Part shown: positions 44,224 to 53,803 of the stretch, piece after piece
Layout of the letters: the number at the start of each line of letters is the position of its first letter
Position numbering within the stretch: position 1 is the stretch's first letter
NCBI RefSeq assembly: GCF_950023065.1
Contig: NC_088678.1
Location: 77,099,590-77,163,589, forward strand
Length of the DNA: 64,000 nucleotides
Source of the DNA: Planococcus citri
Taxonomy: Eukaryota; Arthropoda; Insecta; Hemiptera; Pseudococcidae
Direction of reading: 5' to 3'
Notes under the pieces: model-generated
Told to the model about the DNA's origin: nothing
Seen by the model: only the letters and a program-made list of their open reading frames with translations
Database searches by the model: none
Made by a program: the position numbers and the translations under genes

Positions 44224-44849
44224 GTAAGTAAACTTTTTTATATGTACCTGTGAAAGTCCATTTTTAATTACTACTTTCAATTTAAGAAACAATTTCACTG
44301 TTCAACTGGTTCAAAAAGAAAGTAAAAACTCAATTTTCGTTCTAGCTATCAAGTGAGACAAAAATGTAAGATTACAAAAGCAGATGGCTTTTGAAAACTT
44401 GGACGTTTAAAATCATCGCAAAACTTGAAACAAGGATTTCATACGCTGGTATACTGATTGATCATCACTTTGAGGCGGTGTGAAGAAGTTTGCTCGTGGT
44501 ACTCAGAAGCGGATTCTTTTTCATTTTAGAAGTCGAGCAACGTGTGTGATATGCTGGACTTAAAATAAACGGAAAAAAGTATATCATGAGAAAAATAAGC
44601 TCGTTTCCTGAAGTAGTCGATCTGAAGATTAGTATGTGAAAACTGTAAGTAAATAAGCTTATAGATTTTTCACCTTTGATTATACACATGTAGTTTTTAT
44701 CAATAATTATTCATAAATCAATCAAACTATTCATGGTGTGAAATCTGTAAGTTATAGAGATACTCATATGTACCATAATGTTGAAATTATTTTTTCACTT
44801 GAAAGTAATATTTTTGTTATCTACAAATTTCTAATGGTTTTTCATTAAG

Positions 44850-44892
44850 GAGTTGGAACATTTGAAGCGCTCATCAAAGGACAATGTCAGAA
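44850..44892 (+). CDS. Possible short coiled-coil exon
   Basis: After TTTTTCATTAAG: ELEHLKRSSKDNV. Charged composition similar to neighbouring exons at 40739 and 47829. No good donor is visible, so this is weak. Confidence 0.2.
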
Positions 44893-45419
44893 ATACACAT
44901 CTACCCGATCAAACTGTTCATGGGAGCGAAAAGTGTACTCCAAAAGCACTATAGGTACTTCCTCAATTTCCTCATGATTTTTCAATTCTTAAAAACACAT
45001 TTCGGGGGAGAGGGGAATACGTTCTTCAAATTTACCCTGAGAAATTCAACACTTTGCTGCGTAGAGCGTTGTATGAGTTGGATCCGGCTCATTGTTGGCA
45101 TGCACGTATTTTAGGACCTGTATGCTGAAAACCAGCCGGATTTGGCCCAAACAACGCTCTACAGAGCAAAAAGAGTTGAATTTACCATGGTAAAATTGAA
45201 GAAAATCGCTGTTGAACGTGTTCTTCTTGGTTAATTTCGCTGAAATTTCGTGTACGAATACAGTACCTCTCATTCGACACATATTCACCCAAAACTTGTA
45301 TTTTTTAAAGAAAAAAAAATTCATGAACGTGGTATATTGCAAAATTTTATTTTGGAAAAAATTATGAAAATTTTGATTCCATTTGACAATTTCAAAAAAT
45401 TTCGAATTATACCTATAAA

Positions 45420-46784
45420 GGGTCATTTCACGTCAATTCGACCAAGAAGTGGTAGGTGGGCTCGGCGATTTTTTTGAAATTTTTCCTGTAGAAAGACCTT
45501 CCGAAGGGATGACCAATGGCGCAAATCGCAGTCCTCTAGCCCATTTTTACGGCAGCCAGGGGGTGTTAAAGTTTTTAGTGAACCCAAAATATCATCCATT
45601 TCAGCAGTAGATTACTCGATCGATAACCGCGATACCTACCAAAATGGAACTTTTTCCCATAGTTAGGGGTTTTGAAAGGATTTCTGGTGATATCGTAAAA
45701 ATCAGTGTTGCCACTTTTTTTCGTACAAAAAATTAGCTCAAAAAGTTTCAAAACGTAGTTTTTTTATCGTTCCGACTAGCAAAAATTCTGAAAAAAATAT
45801 ATTATGGACAAATTTTCATGCTGAACAACATATTGAAAAATCAAGATAGCACCATGTCGCAAAGTCGATTTTAAAAAATTCCAAATTTGCGAAAAAACGT
45901 GATTTTCTTGATTTAAAACATGAAAAAAAGTTTTTTGATTGGTGAAGTTGACTCATTTGATCCTTATTTTTACGTATCTGTTGAAAAAGTTGAATAAAAC
46001 CCTTTCACTCGATGAAATGAACTCCTCACAGAAAAATCAAAATTAGAAAAAAATTCAATTTTCAATTTCAAACATCAAAAAACGTTTGAATTTATTCAGT
46101 TGCCTTATTTTGACCTCTTTCTGACGTATTTCATGAAAAAGTTGATAAAAATTACACTCGTAGCAAAAAAATTAAAATTCGTTTATTTTTTCAATTCACT
46201 CAGAATTTTGATTTTTTTGTGATGAGTTCATTTTATCGAGTGGAAGGGTTTTTTTTAACTTCTTCAACGGAGGGGTCACATGGGTCACCTTCACCAATCA
46301 GAATTTTTTTTCATGTTTCAAGTCAAAACATCGAATTTTTTCGCAAACTCAAAATTTTCTTAAATCGATTCTGCGACATGGTGCCATCTCTATTTTTTAA
46401 TATGTTGTTCAACATGAAAAGTTATCCATATAATATATTTTTTTCATAATCTTTGAGAGTTGGAACGATATGAAAACTACGCTTCAAAACTTTTTGAGCT
46501 AATTCTTTGTACGAAAAAAAGTACCAACACTTTCAAAACCCCTAACAATGGGGAAAAGTTCCACTTTGGTAGGTATCGCGGTTATAGAGTAATCCACTGC
46601 TGAAATGGATGATATTTTAGGTTCACTGAAAACTTTGACACCCCCTGGCTGCCTTTAAAAATGGGCTAGAGGGCTGCGATTTGTGCCATTGGTCATCCCT
46701 TCGAAAGGTCTTTCCACAGGAAAAAATTTCAAAAAATCGCCGAATCCACCTACCCCTTCTTGGTCGAATTGACGTGGACTAAAG
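45420..46784. mobile_element. Foldback element related in its ends to 13938-15525
   Basis: The left end GGGTCATTTCACGTCAATTC is near-identical in plan to GGGTCATTCCATGTCAACTC at 13938. Arms pair through CGACCAAGAAG, GGGATGACCAATGGC, CCAGGGGGTGT and GATGATATTTT to a centre near 46100. The right end (CGAATTGACGTGGAC) has drifted, so its border is approximate. No coding capacity and no clear target duplication. Confidence 0.75.
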
Positions 46785-47828
46785 ACATTCTGAAATTAAA
46801 AACAATTTTTTTTTTGAATCAAAAAACTGCCCTAAATTGGAAATTCTTCTTTTTCTCAATATCTGATATATGTATATGAACAAAAGGGAATTTTCATTCC
46901 GAAGTGATATTTCAATTAAATGAATCTCTTGTCACATTTTTAATTTTTTTTTTTAAATCTTAATCACATGTTACTCCACAAAATAAATGAAAACACGAGT
47001 TATTGTACAGGAAAATAATACTCCCCTCCAGAGACATCAGAATAGTAAGTAATTAGGCTATTTATCACCAGCAGAATTCCCACCAAAGTGCAGGTTGATT
47101 CAGGTAACAGCTATAATAGATATGGTTAGCTCGTGAACTAAAAAACATTTTAAAAAAGTCGAACGAATAACTCGGTTAAACATTGAAAGACTTTCATTTT
47201 ACCGTTCTCAATTTCGATATTATGTAATAATAATTTGTAAAAGCTAACCGCTAATATATGTATATTTTAAAAATTTTTCTCTACAAAATGACTCGTCTAA
47301 TCATTCACTCAAATCTGCCAAAAAATAGGCTCTTTTGCAGGTACCAAATAGATACAAAAAAGAATATCTGAGAAACAGCTGACCAGAAAATAACATGTTG
47401 TCAGAAAGAACTGCCTCTGGGTAAAGCATGTAAATCGCAAACTCGTAAATGGTTTTTGAAGAAATAAATTAAATAATATTTACTGGTTGTTGTTTTGAAG
47501 GCGTGCTTCAAAGAATGAAAGAATACATTTTCCCGCTACCTATTGTAATATTATAAATTATAATGAATAATTACGATAATTGTGATCGAGAAAAATATTC
47601 TATTTATTCAAATTATTCATTTTATCATTTTATTAAGTTTTCTCTTTACACAATTACTGGTGCGACAAGCACGGTTTCCTTCTCAGAATACTAGTAATCT
47701 TGAGTCAAATGATAAGTACGAATTTCGATAGCCATAAATTGCATGCAATCATTTGCAGCATAAAAATAGCATTCCATTTTGTTCATCAAATGAGAAATAT
47801 TTATTTAGAGTTCAATTTTGATTTTCAG
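46785..47828. other. AT-rich spacer
   Basis: No coding signal recognised. Confidence 0.35.
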
Positions 47829-47938
47829 ACATAGATAATGGTGATACTTTAATCAAAAATCATGGCACAGTGATCGAAAATGATACATCAGCGATCGAAA
47901 ATGACAGCAAAACTTACGAAATTGTTCAAGAACAATAA
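47829..47938 (+). CDS. Terminal exon with an internal peptide repeat
   Basis: After GATTTTCAG: DIDNGDTLIKNHGTVIEND then TSAIENDSKTYEIVQEQ and TAA 47936-47938. The IENDxSxIENDS doublet is a small tandem repeat. Acidic and probably disordered. It could be the last exon of the coiled-coil gene(s) upstream; phase needs one base from the preceding exon. Confidence 0.4.
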
Positions 47939-48667
47939 TTATTCAACATGAACTTAATTTGACAATTTTTGATTTTTTTTTTTCAAAATCGAGATAGATT
48001 TATACTTTTTATTTCAATTTTTGCAGAAGCAGACGATAATGAAATGTAGCACTAAATGTACTAATAATATCTAATATTTAACAATATGTGAATTCGTGTA
48101 ATAAATGCTGGATTGGAGCTTCGTGTTCTGCCCAAGACCCATCCACCGGTTTGGAAATAAAGGCCTATGTTGTGTGGGTGAAATCAGCAGAAAATGTGGT
48201 TGGAGTAGAACCTATTGGTTCCTCAGGATATATCCCCACAATTTGAGCTCCAACCAGTACCTATTTGACCCAAAGTAGTAACCCGCGAGTATAGGGCGAA
48301 TACAATTGACGTCACGAAGCGTATAAATGGTTGCATAATTTTGATGAATTAAAAATATGTATGTACCTACATATGTGTTTAGTGAATAGTGTAAGTTCAG
48401 ATCGACGAAAAAATCAGCGCGATTGGCCAAGATCTAAGCCAAGGCTTCGGAGTTCATTCATTTTTTTTCTCTTCAAAATACACCACTGTTTTTTTTTTTA
48501 TTTACCTAATAGCGATGACAAACATTTTGAAGTTACTCTAGATCGAAATCTTGACCCTTTCACCTTTCTAAATTCATGAATTATTTACAAAAATTGTCAA
48601 AATAATGGCTTTTTGCTTATGATTCGTATTTTTTGGATTGATACAAATAACTTGATGGAAAACGTCA

Positions 48668-48875
48668 ATGGAACTACATAACCAAATGGCGAATGGCCAA
48701 AGCGACGACGTACCACGTAAGTTTTTGTTGTAAAAGACAAAAACCAACGCGTTAAAAGTGCAATTTTATAGTAATTTCCAAATTTGCTTTTCCAGTTGAT
48801 CTTCAGGCAGAGATAGTGTATGCCCACGAAAATCCACCAATAACAGAGCGCAGCGGCGGCGGGAGCGGTATAAAA
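48668..48875 (+). CDS. First two exons of an unrecognised gene
   Basis: Exon 1 (48668-48716): MELHNQMANGQSDDVP plus one base, donor CAC/GTAAGT. Exon 2 (48796-48875; acceptor TTTTCCAG) completes the codon to Leu and continues DLQAEIVYAHENPPITERSG, a Gly/Ser run and IK, ending in phase 0 at a perfect GTAAGT. Phases and sites agree, so this is likely real. The continuation downstream was not found; it may lie in later small exons or the gene may be truncated. Confidence 0.5.
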
Positions 48876-50720
48876 GTAAGTACTCTCATAATATTTCAAG
48901 TATAGCATAATATGTACATAAGTACACTTGTACATGTACAAGTAATATAGTTGATGTTTTATTTTTTGATTAATTTTTTCAATCCTGCATTCGTGCATGT
49001 TCGAAATGTTTCCTATATCAATTCTCGTCACTTCGACATACCAAGCGAAGAATGGATTCAGTGTACTGGAAAATTGCGTTTAAAGTCGAAAAAATTCGGT
49101 TAAATACGTGATTTTTGCCAGTACCCAATCTTTGAAAAAAAAATTCCCTTAGTCGACCATTTTTCCGACGGACGAAAATCTCACTTTTTGCAAAATTTGG
49201 AGGGGGGATTGAAAACTTTATCACTTTTTGTGTTTGGTGTTTCTCGCTTCAATTAAGTACGCACCTTGTAGGTATATAGGTAGTTAGGTACATAGATATG
49301 CAGTTAAGCAGGTTTTTGCCAAGTGCTTCATATCATTTATAACTAATTGTATTTTTTACAACTCTCGAATGCATTAGGTGAATTGGAAAAAATATACTCG
49401 TACGCCAAATCTTCAAATGAAACAATCCGACCATCATTCACTCAGATATGATTTTCATCAACAGAACACCATTCTACACCAATATTTCATTTGAGAGAAA
49501 TTGACACCAATTTATATGTAGGGTTATCTGCAAATTCGAGTGAAGGATACTTCTATGTACAAGTGAGGGTGCAATTCAATTTCAATTTTCAACAAGTGAA
49601 CCGGTTTAAGTGGGTATGTATTTACTCGTAATTGCTTCTTCCAATTTACAATACACATATAAACGGAGAAGTCATCCGAGTATCACCAATCGCCATTAAT
49701 GTTGCAAACGAACGAAAAAAACATAATGTTATAAGGAAAAACTCGACTGTTCTGAAGATGATAGTTCTCATGAAAAGATGAATTTTACATCAGTACATAA
49801 TGTTGTACATCTTTACAATCATAATTGTCTTAATTGTAGCTAATATGTATTTGGTGCTTTCGTGGATTCATCTGCCAATCATTGCTGGGCAGCTCACAGG
49901 AATCTTCAATTTAAATATTACAAATAACAAGAAAAATTAACCAAGGCTAGCATACTCAACTTTAGATTTAATCACAATGGAAAATGAAAAACGGTGTAAT
50001 TTAAGCAAAGCAGAAACGCATCAATCTAACAAATAAACTTCATAATTATCATAATTATGTATGTAGTAAGTTTTTATTACGAATTGTACGTAATTAGTGC
50101 TACTTCTTTATATTATATGTATATACCTACCAAATAAATGTAATAAAGAATGTCATCGAAATTTATATATATGTACATTTTAGCCTAGGAAATTACAATG
50201 TATCCGATTGAGGACAAATTAAATCTGTGTATAATACGTAAGTATATTTATACTGTCATATTATGTGTTAATATAGAGATTTCCCACAAACCACACCCTG
50301 AGAGTATTTATTTAAACGAGTCTTAAAATATTCATCCTAATTAATACTGAGCAAAATACCATCTATGAGCTGAGCTTAACCGCTCTAACAGCTGAATTAG
50401 AGGCAGGTATGGCCAGCAGTTCATTGGCGCCCAACATTCTACAATCATCTACATATAACAAAAGACTCATCTCAAAAACTCATCTGATGGTAGAATAACT
50501 TTATTATCATAATGCTAACCGTGAGAAATTAACACGGAAACGCAGAAATTCGATCGCACATTTGGTAATCGCACGCGAACGCGACTCTGTTTTTGAAAAA
50601 TCAACGATTGCAGACAAAATAGAAAAATTCAAGTGAGATGCAAGTAGTAAGTAAAAAATTGAAAACTCGTTTGATTTCATTGCTCTAAATACGGTTATTT
50701 TGCTATTTTCTTTTGAATAG
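48876..50720. other. Intron or intergenic AT-rich DNA
   Basis: No coding or repeat signal that could be supported. Confidence 0.35.
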
Positions 50721-50849
50721 AATTTCTCCACAAGGGTTTATAGACTTAGCGATAGAAATAGTTGGCATTTTTCCTACAGAAAAAGTCAGAACGTATTATA
50801 CCGCTTATAAAAGAGTGAATGGCAGCCTTCCCATGCGGAAAAACACCAG
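50721..50849 (+). pseudogene. Transposon-associated exon fragment (FPTE-x-TYY motif)
   Basis: After TTTTGAATAG: ISPQGFIDLAIEIVGIFPTE then KVRTYYTAYKRVNGSL. 'FPTE-x(3-4)-TYY' is a motif I associate with a widespread family of transposon-linked proteins in insects and other animals. The frame runs into the palindromic minisatellite at 50850, which probably replaced its 3' part. Confidence 0.4.
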
Positions 50850-51090
50850 TAGTAAAATAAAATACTACTGGTGTACCAGTAGTTTTCACCAGTGGTGAAA
50901 ATTTACCACTGGTGTGCCAGTAGTCTTTATGAGTGGTAAAAATTTACCACTGGTGTGCCAGTAGTCTTTATAAGTGGTAAAAATTTACCACTGGTATTTA
51001 ATGGTACCAGTGGTATGGTTTTGACAAGTGGTAAATATTTACCACTGGTGTATAAGTAGTTTTTATCAGTGGTAAAAATTTATCACTGGT
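50850..51090. repeat. Minisatellite of perfect palindromes
   Basis: AGTGGTAAAAATTTACCACT or one-base variants recur about five times (about 50891, 50933, 50973, 51028, 51068), each a self-complementary 20-mer, linked by GGTGTGCCAGTAGTCTTTAT-type spacers. Spacing is 37-55 bp. Likely mini-hairpins or cruciforms; no TIR/TSD pair was proven. Confidence 0.8.
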
Positions 51091-51549
51091 AAGTATTTCA
51101 TGTTACTAGTAGTACCTGTAGCCATTGCCTTCACTTTAAAAAAAAAAATTATTATGGCAAAATATCATCTATGTACATACATATTATTTTCAAGAGTTAT
51201 GTATAGTATGTTAAGACTTGAATTGCATCAATACGCGCTTTGAGAAATGAGTAAAATCCATGAAATGTATGACCATGAGAACTAGAAAACATGATTTTAA
51301 TAAAAATATGAAGAAAGAGCAATGGTCTTAAAAAAATGAAATGTTTCAATTTAGGCTTATTAATGTTTGCAAGATCATATTTATATTATTTATTTGAAAT
51401 ATAATTCGAGTGCAACATATATCTGCATGGGTTGATAAAATAAAAAAAAAATAAAAAATTATGACAATTAATAAATAATGATATATGTATATACCTAATT
51501 ATCATGCACATATAATACGATCATTAATATATACGCAGCTATATATTCT
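51091..51549. other. 3' flank of the tnp2-like gene
   Basis: AT-rich; would contain the 3' UTR and polyadenylation signals of the minus-strand gene. No specific site is claimed. Confidence 0.3.
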
Positions 51550-53748
51550 TCACCAACCATTTTCTAAATGGTTAGCTAATGGGGTTGCCAATGTATAGTT
51601 AATACCATCATCATCACCAATTACGTTAATGGAAACGCACTTTTTCTGAATCATTTCAGGCAGAACAAAGATACGTTGTCGTGTACAATTAAAAACCAAC
51701 TCCTTGGTTACAGAAGCAATAAATTTGTTTTGCTTGGGTAGATTTGAATTGTTAATCCTTTTTGTAGCTGGAATCGCTTCTATCACAATCCTTTTTTCAT
51801 TTATTTCGATAGGAGACGTGATAAAAACCTTCAAAATTTTACACACCATGATCACAGTTGCGTCTTGTAACTGAACGATACTATTGTTGCGACTCTTCAG
51901 TTTGTTGAAATCATATGAGTGAAGCAGCATTCCTCTAACGTTACAAAACTGATACAATGTGACTGCATTAATGTCAATCTTCGAGTCCAATACTGCCTCA
52001 ATAGAACGTTGCTCGGATATACTGATAGTTGCACGTGTTTTTCTAACAGAGAATTGGTAGACGTCACCAGTCAGCTGCAGATTTTCATCTTTGTCACCAT
52101 TCATGAAGTTGATGAATAATTGTTTACCTAAAGGTACCTGATCTAAAAAAGCGGACGAGTCATAAAATTTGTTAGACTCCAACATCAGTTTTTTAAATCG
52201 AAAATAGTTTTTGCAAATTTGCTGTTGAACACCTGTTGCATTTACGAATAATTTATTCAAAATTCCGTTATAGTGTTCAAAAGGAAAACAAGATGTTGCC
52301 CAAAGAGCACCAAATTCTCGAACACAAATGGGTAGGTGCAGAAGTAGATGCACGTTGAATCTGTAGAAGTTTTTATTGTAAAGGTTTCCGATGTTGATAA
52401 CAAAATGAAATAATGCCTCAGTTGCTTTTCGCCATTCTTCTGTAGTTATCGAAGGTTGAAGAAATGTACTGATACTATATATTAAAGCACACCAATGGCT
52501 AACAAAACGTGTTGGTAGAAGGTCACTTATACAATAGAACGAATAATACAATAAAAAATTTCGGAGCTCGCTTGCTTTCCACTTTTTTCTAGTACTAATT
52601 GGCCGAGGAAGCCAACTAATTTCGCATGGTGGTCGTATACTCAGTAATTTTTTATCAAAATCAGACTCTTTTGTACCGAGGTACCAAGGCTGATCGTGAT
52701 TTGCTGAATCAAACCATTGCTCAATGAACTGCTTAACAACTCCTAGCAGCGCCGAATGCATATAATCGATGGAAAAACACTTTGTTATGTCAAAACTGGG
52801 AAGCAGCATTAGAACTGACGGACCTTTTACGCCATTAATAGGTGTAGGCCTACCTTCAATACTTTTTCTAGCATCTGCCATGTGCTGTTCTAAATTTCTA
52901 ATAGGCAAAATGCTCATTTTTGGATATATGCGTGTACTTCTTTTGGAAATCTCTCCTTCTTGTAAACAAAAAGAGCAACCATACTCTCCATTAAATTGTT
53001 TGATGTTTTGCAATGTGGGTCTTGCTACGGAATCACAGACACATAATACAACATGAACTTTTACCAAAGTGTTATCCACTTCTCTAACGATTCCATCATC
53101 ATAAAGTTGTTTCATTTCTTCAACGAACAGTCTGAGATACATATTCATGTCTGGTTTATTTTTGCCAAACCATAGTCCACATAGCAGTAGGTATTTTCTT
53201 CTTAATAGGAGAGGTAAATTATTAATGAGCACTTGAATGGGCCACAGCGACTTATTTGAAGAATCGAAAATTGAAACTCCATCAGTATTCAATTGTAAAG
53301 TTACATCTGTCTTGCTTATGTTCTGATTATTCTTACAATACTCACCATCATTAACATCGCTGTATTCATGTCGGTTAATCATAATCAAGTAATCCGAACT
53401 GTTCACAAATTGTGTGAGAGCGTCCTTGATTGGAAAGTAATAAAAAAAATCACTATTGCACTCACGTGAACATTTGCTACACATTGCTCCGCGTTTGTCG
53501 CTACCACATGAAATAATCATTGAGCATGCACTGCAAAAATGTCTTTTTAAAGCAGAAACATCCTTCCTTGAGTCAAATTTCTTCATAAAACTATAAATTG
53601 TCCTGGGTAACGTACATTCAGGTACCAATGTTGTAAATAATTGTATCAATCCGTCGACTGCTTCATCATTCAAATTGTATCTTATGATGTACGCCATTAT
53701 TAAAATTTCAGCTTCTTCCGCGAAAATAGGCGAGCCATTCAAAAACTT
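51550..53748 (-). CDS. tnp2/CACTA-like transposase-derived protein, main exon
   Basis: 732 codons plus stop, uninterrupted. The exon start is set by an acceptor (TTGTTCACAG/AAG). Order: a Cys-rich zinc-ribbon-like region (CSACSMIISCGSDKRGAMCS), then QLNTDGVSIFDSSNKSLWPI, NNLPLLLRRKYLLLCGLWFG and MYLRLFVEEMKQLYDDGI, which match the Transposase_21 (tnp2) core of CACTA/EnSpm elements with an Asp in NTDG. Then VLCVCDSVARPT (second Asp) with CSFCLQEG, SIDYMHSALLGVVKQF, and SCFPFEHYNGIL, a DUF4218-like motif with Glu. The last ~190 residues are unassigned. Upstream codons into 53817 lie inside a MITE and are not coding. Full openness suggests recent activity or domestication. Confidence 0.85.
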   Translation of the reverse strand, partial: KFLNGSPIFAEEAEILIMAYIIRYNLNDEAVDGLIQLFTTLVPECTLPRTIYSFMKKFDSRKDVSALKRHFCSACSMIISCGSDKRGAMCSKCSRECNSDFFYYFPIKDALTQFVNSSDYLIMINRHEYSDVNDGEYCKNNQNISKTDVTLQLNTDGVSIFDSSNKSLWPIQVLINNLPLLLRRKYLLLCGLWFGKNKPDMNMYLRLFVEEMKQLYDDGIVREVDNTLVKVHVVLCVCDSVARPTLQNIKQFNGEYGCSFCLQEGEISKRSTRIYPKMSILPIRNLEQHMADARKSIEGRPTPINGVKGPSVLMLLPSFDITKCFSIDYMHSALLGVVKQFIEQWFDSANHDQPWYLGTKESDFDKKLLSIRPPCEISWLPRPISTRKKWKASELRNFLLYYSFYCISDLLPTRFVSHWCALIYSISTFLQPSITTEEWRKATEALFHFVINIGNLYNKNFYRFNVHLLLHLPICVREFGALWATSCFPFEHYNGILNKLFVNATGVQQQICKNYFRFKKLMLESNKFYDSSAFLDQVPLGKQLFINFMNGDKDENLQLTGDVYQFSVRKTRATISISEQRSIEAVLDSKIDINAVTLYQFCNVRGMLLHSYDFNKLKSRNNSIVQLQDATVIMVCKILKVFITSPIEINEKRIVIEAIPATKRINNSNLPKQNKFIASVTKELVFNCTRQRIFVLPEMIQKKCVSINVIGDDDGINYTLATPLANHLENGW

Positions 53749-53803
53749 CTGTGAACAAACACAATTAAAGGATATCAAATTTAGAAGCTTCTTCAGTTTG
53801 TAC

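Noticed and set aside
48597..49031. 144-codon minus-strand frame
   Set aside because: It is the antisense of a better-supported spliced pair of exons (48668-48875), and its composition is Tyr/Ile/Phe-rich as expected for AT-rich antisense.
50850..51090. CRISPR-like array
   Set aside because: Eukaryotic context, spacers are themselves repetitive, no cas genes; better explained as a palindromic minisatellite.
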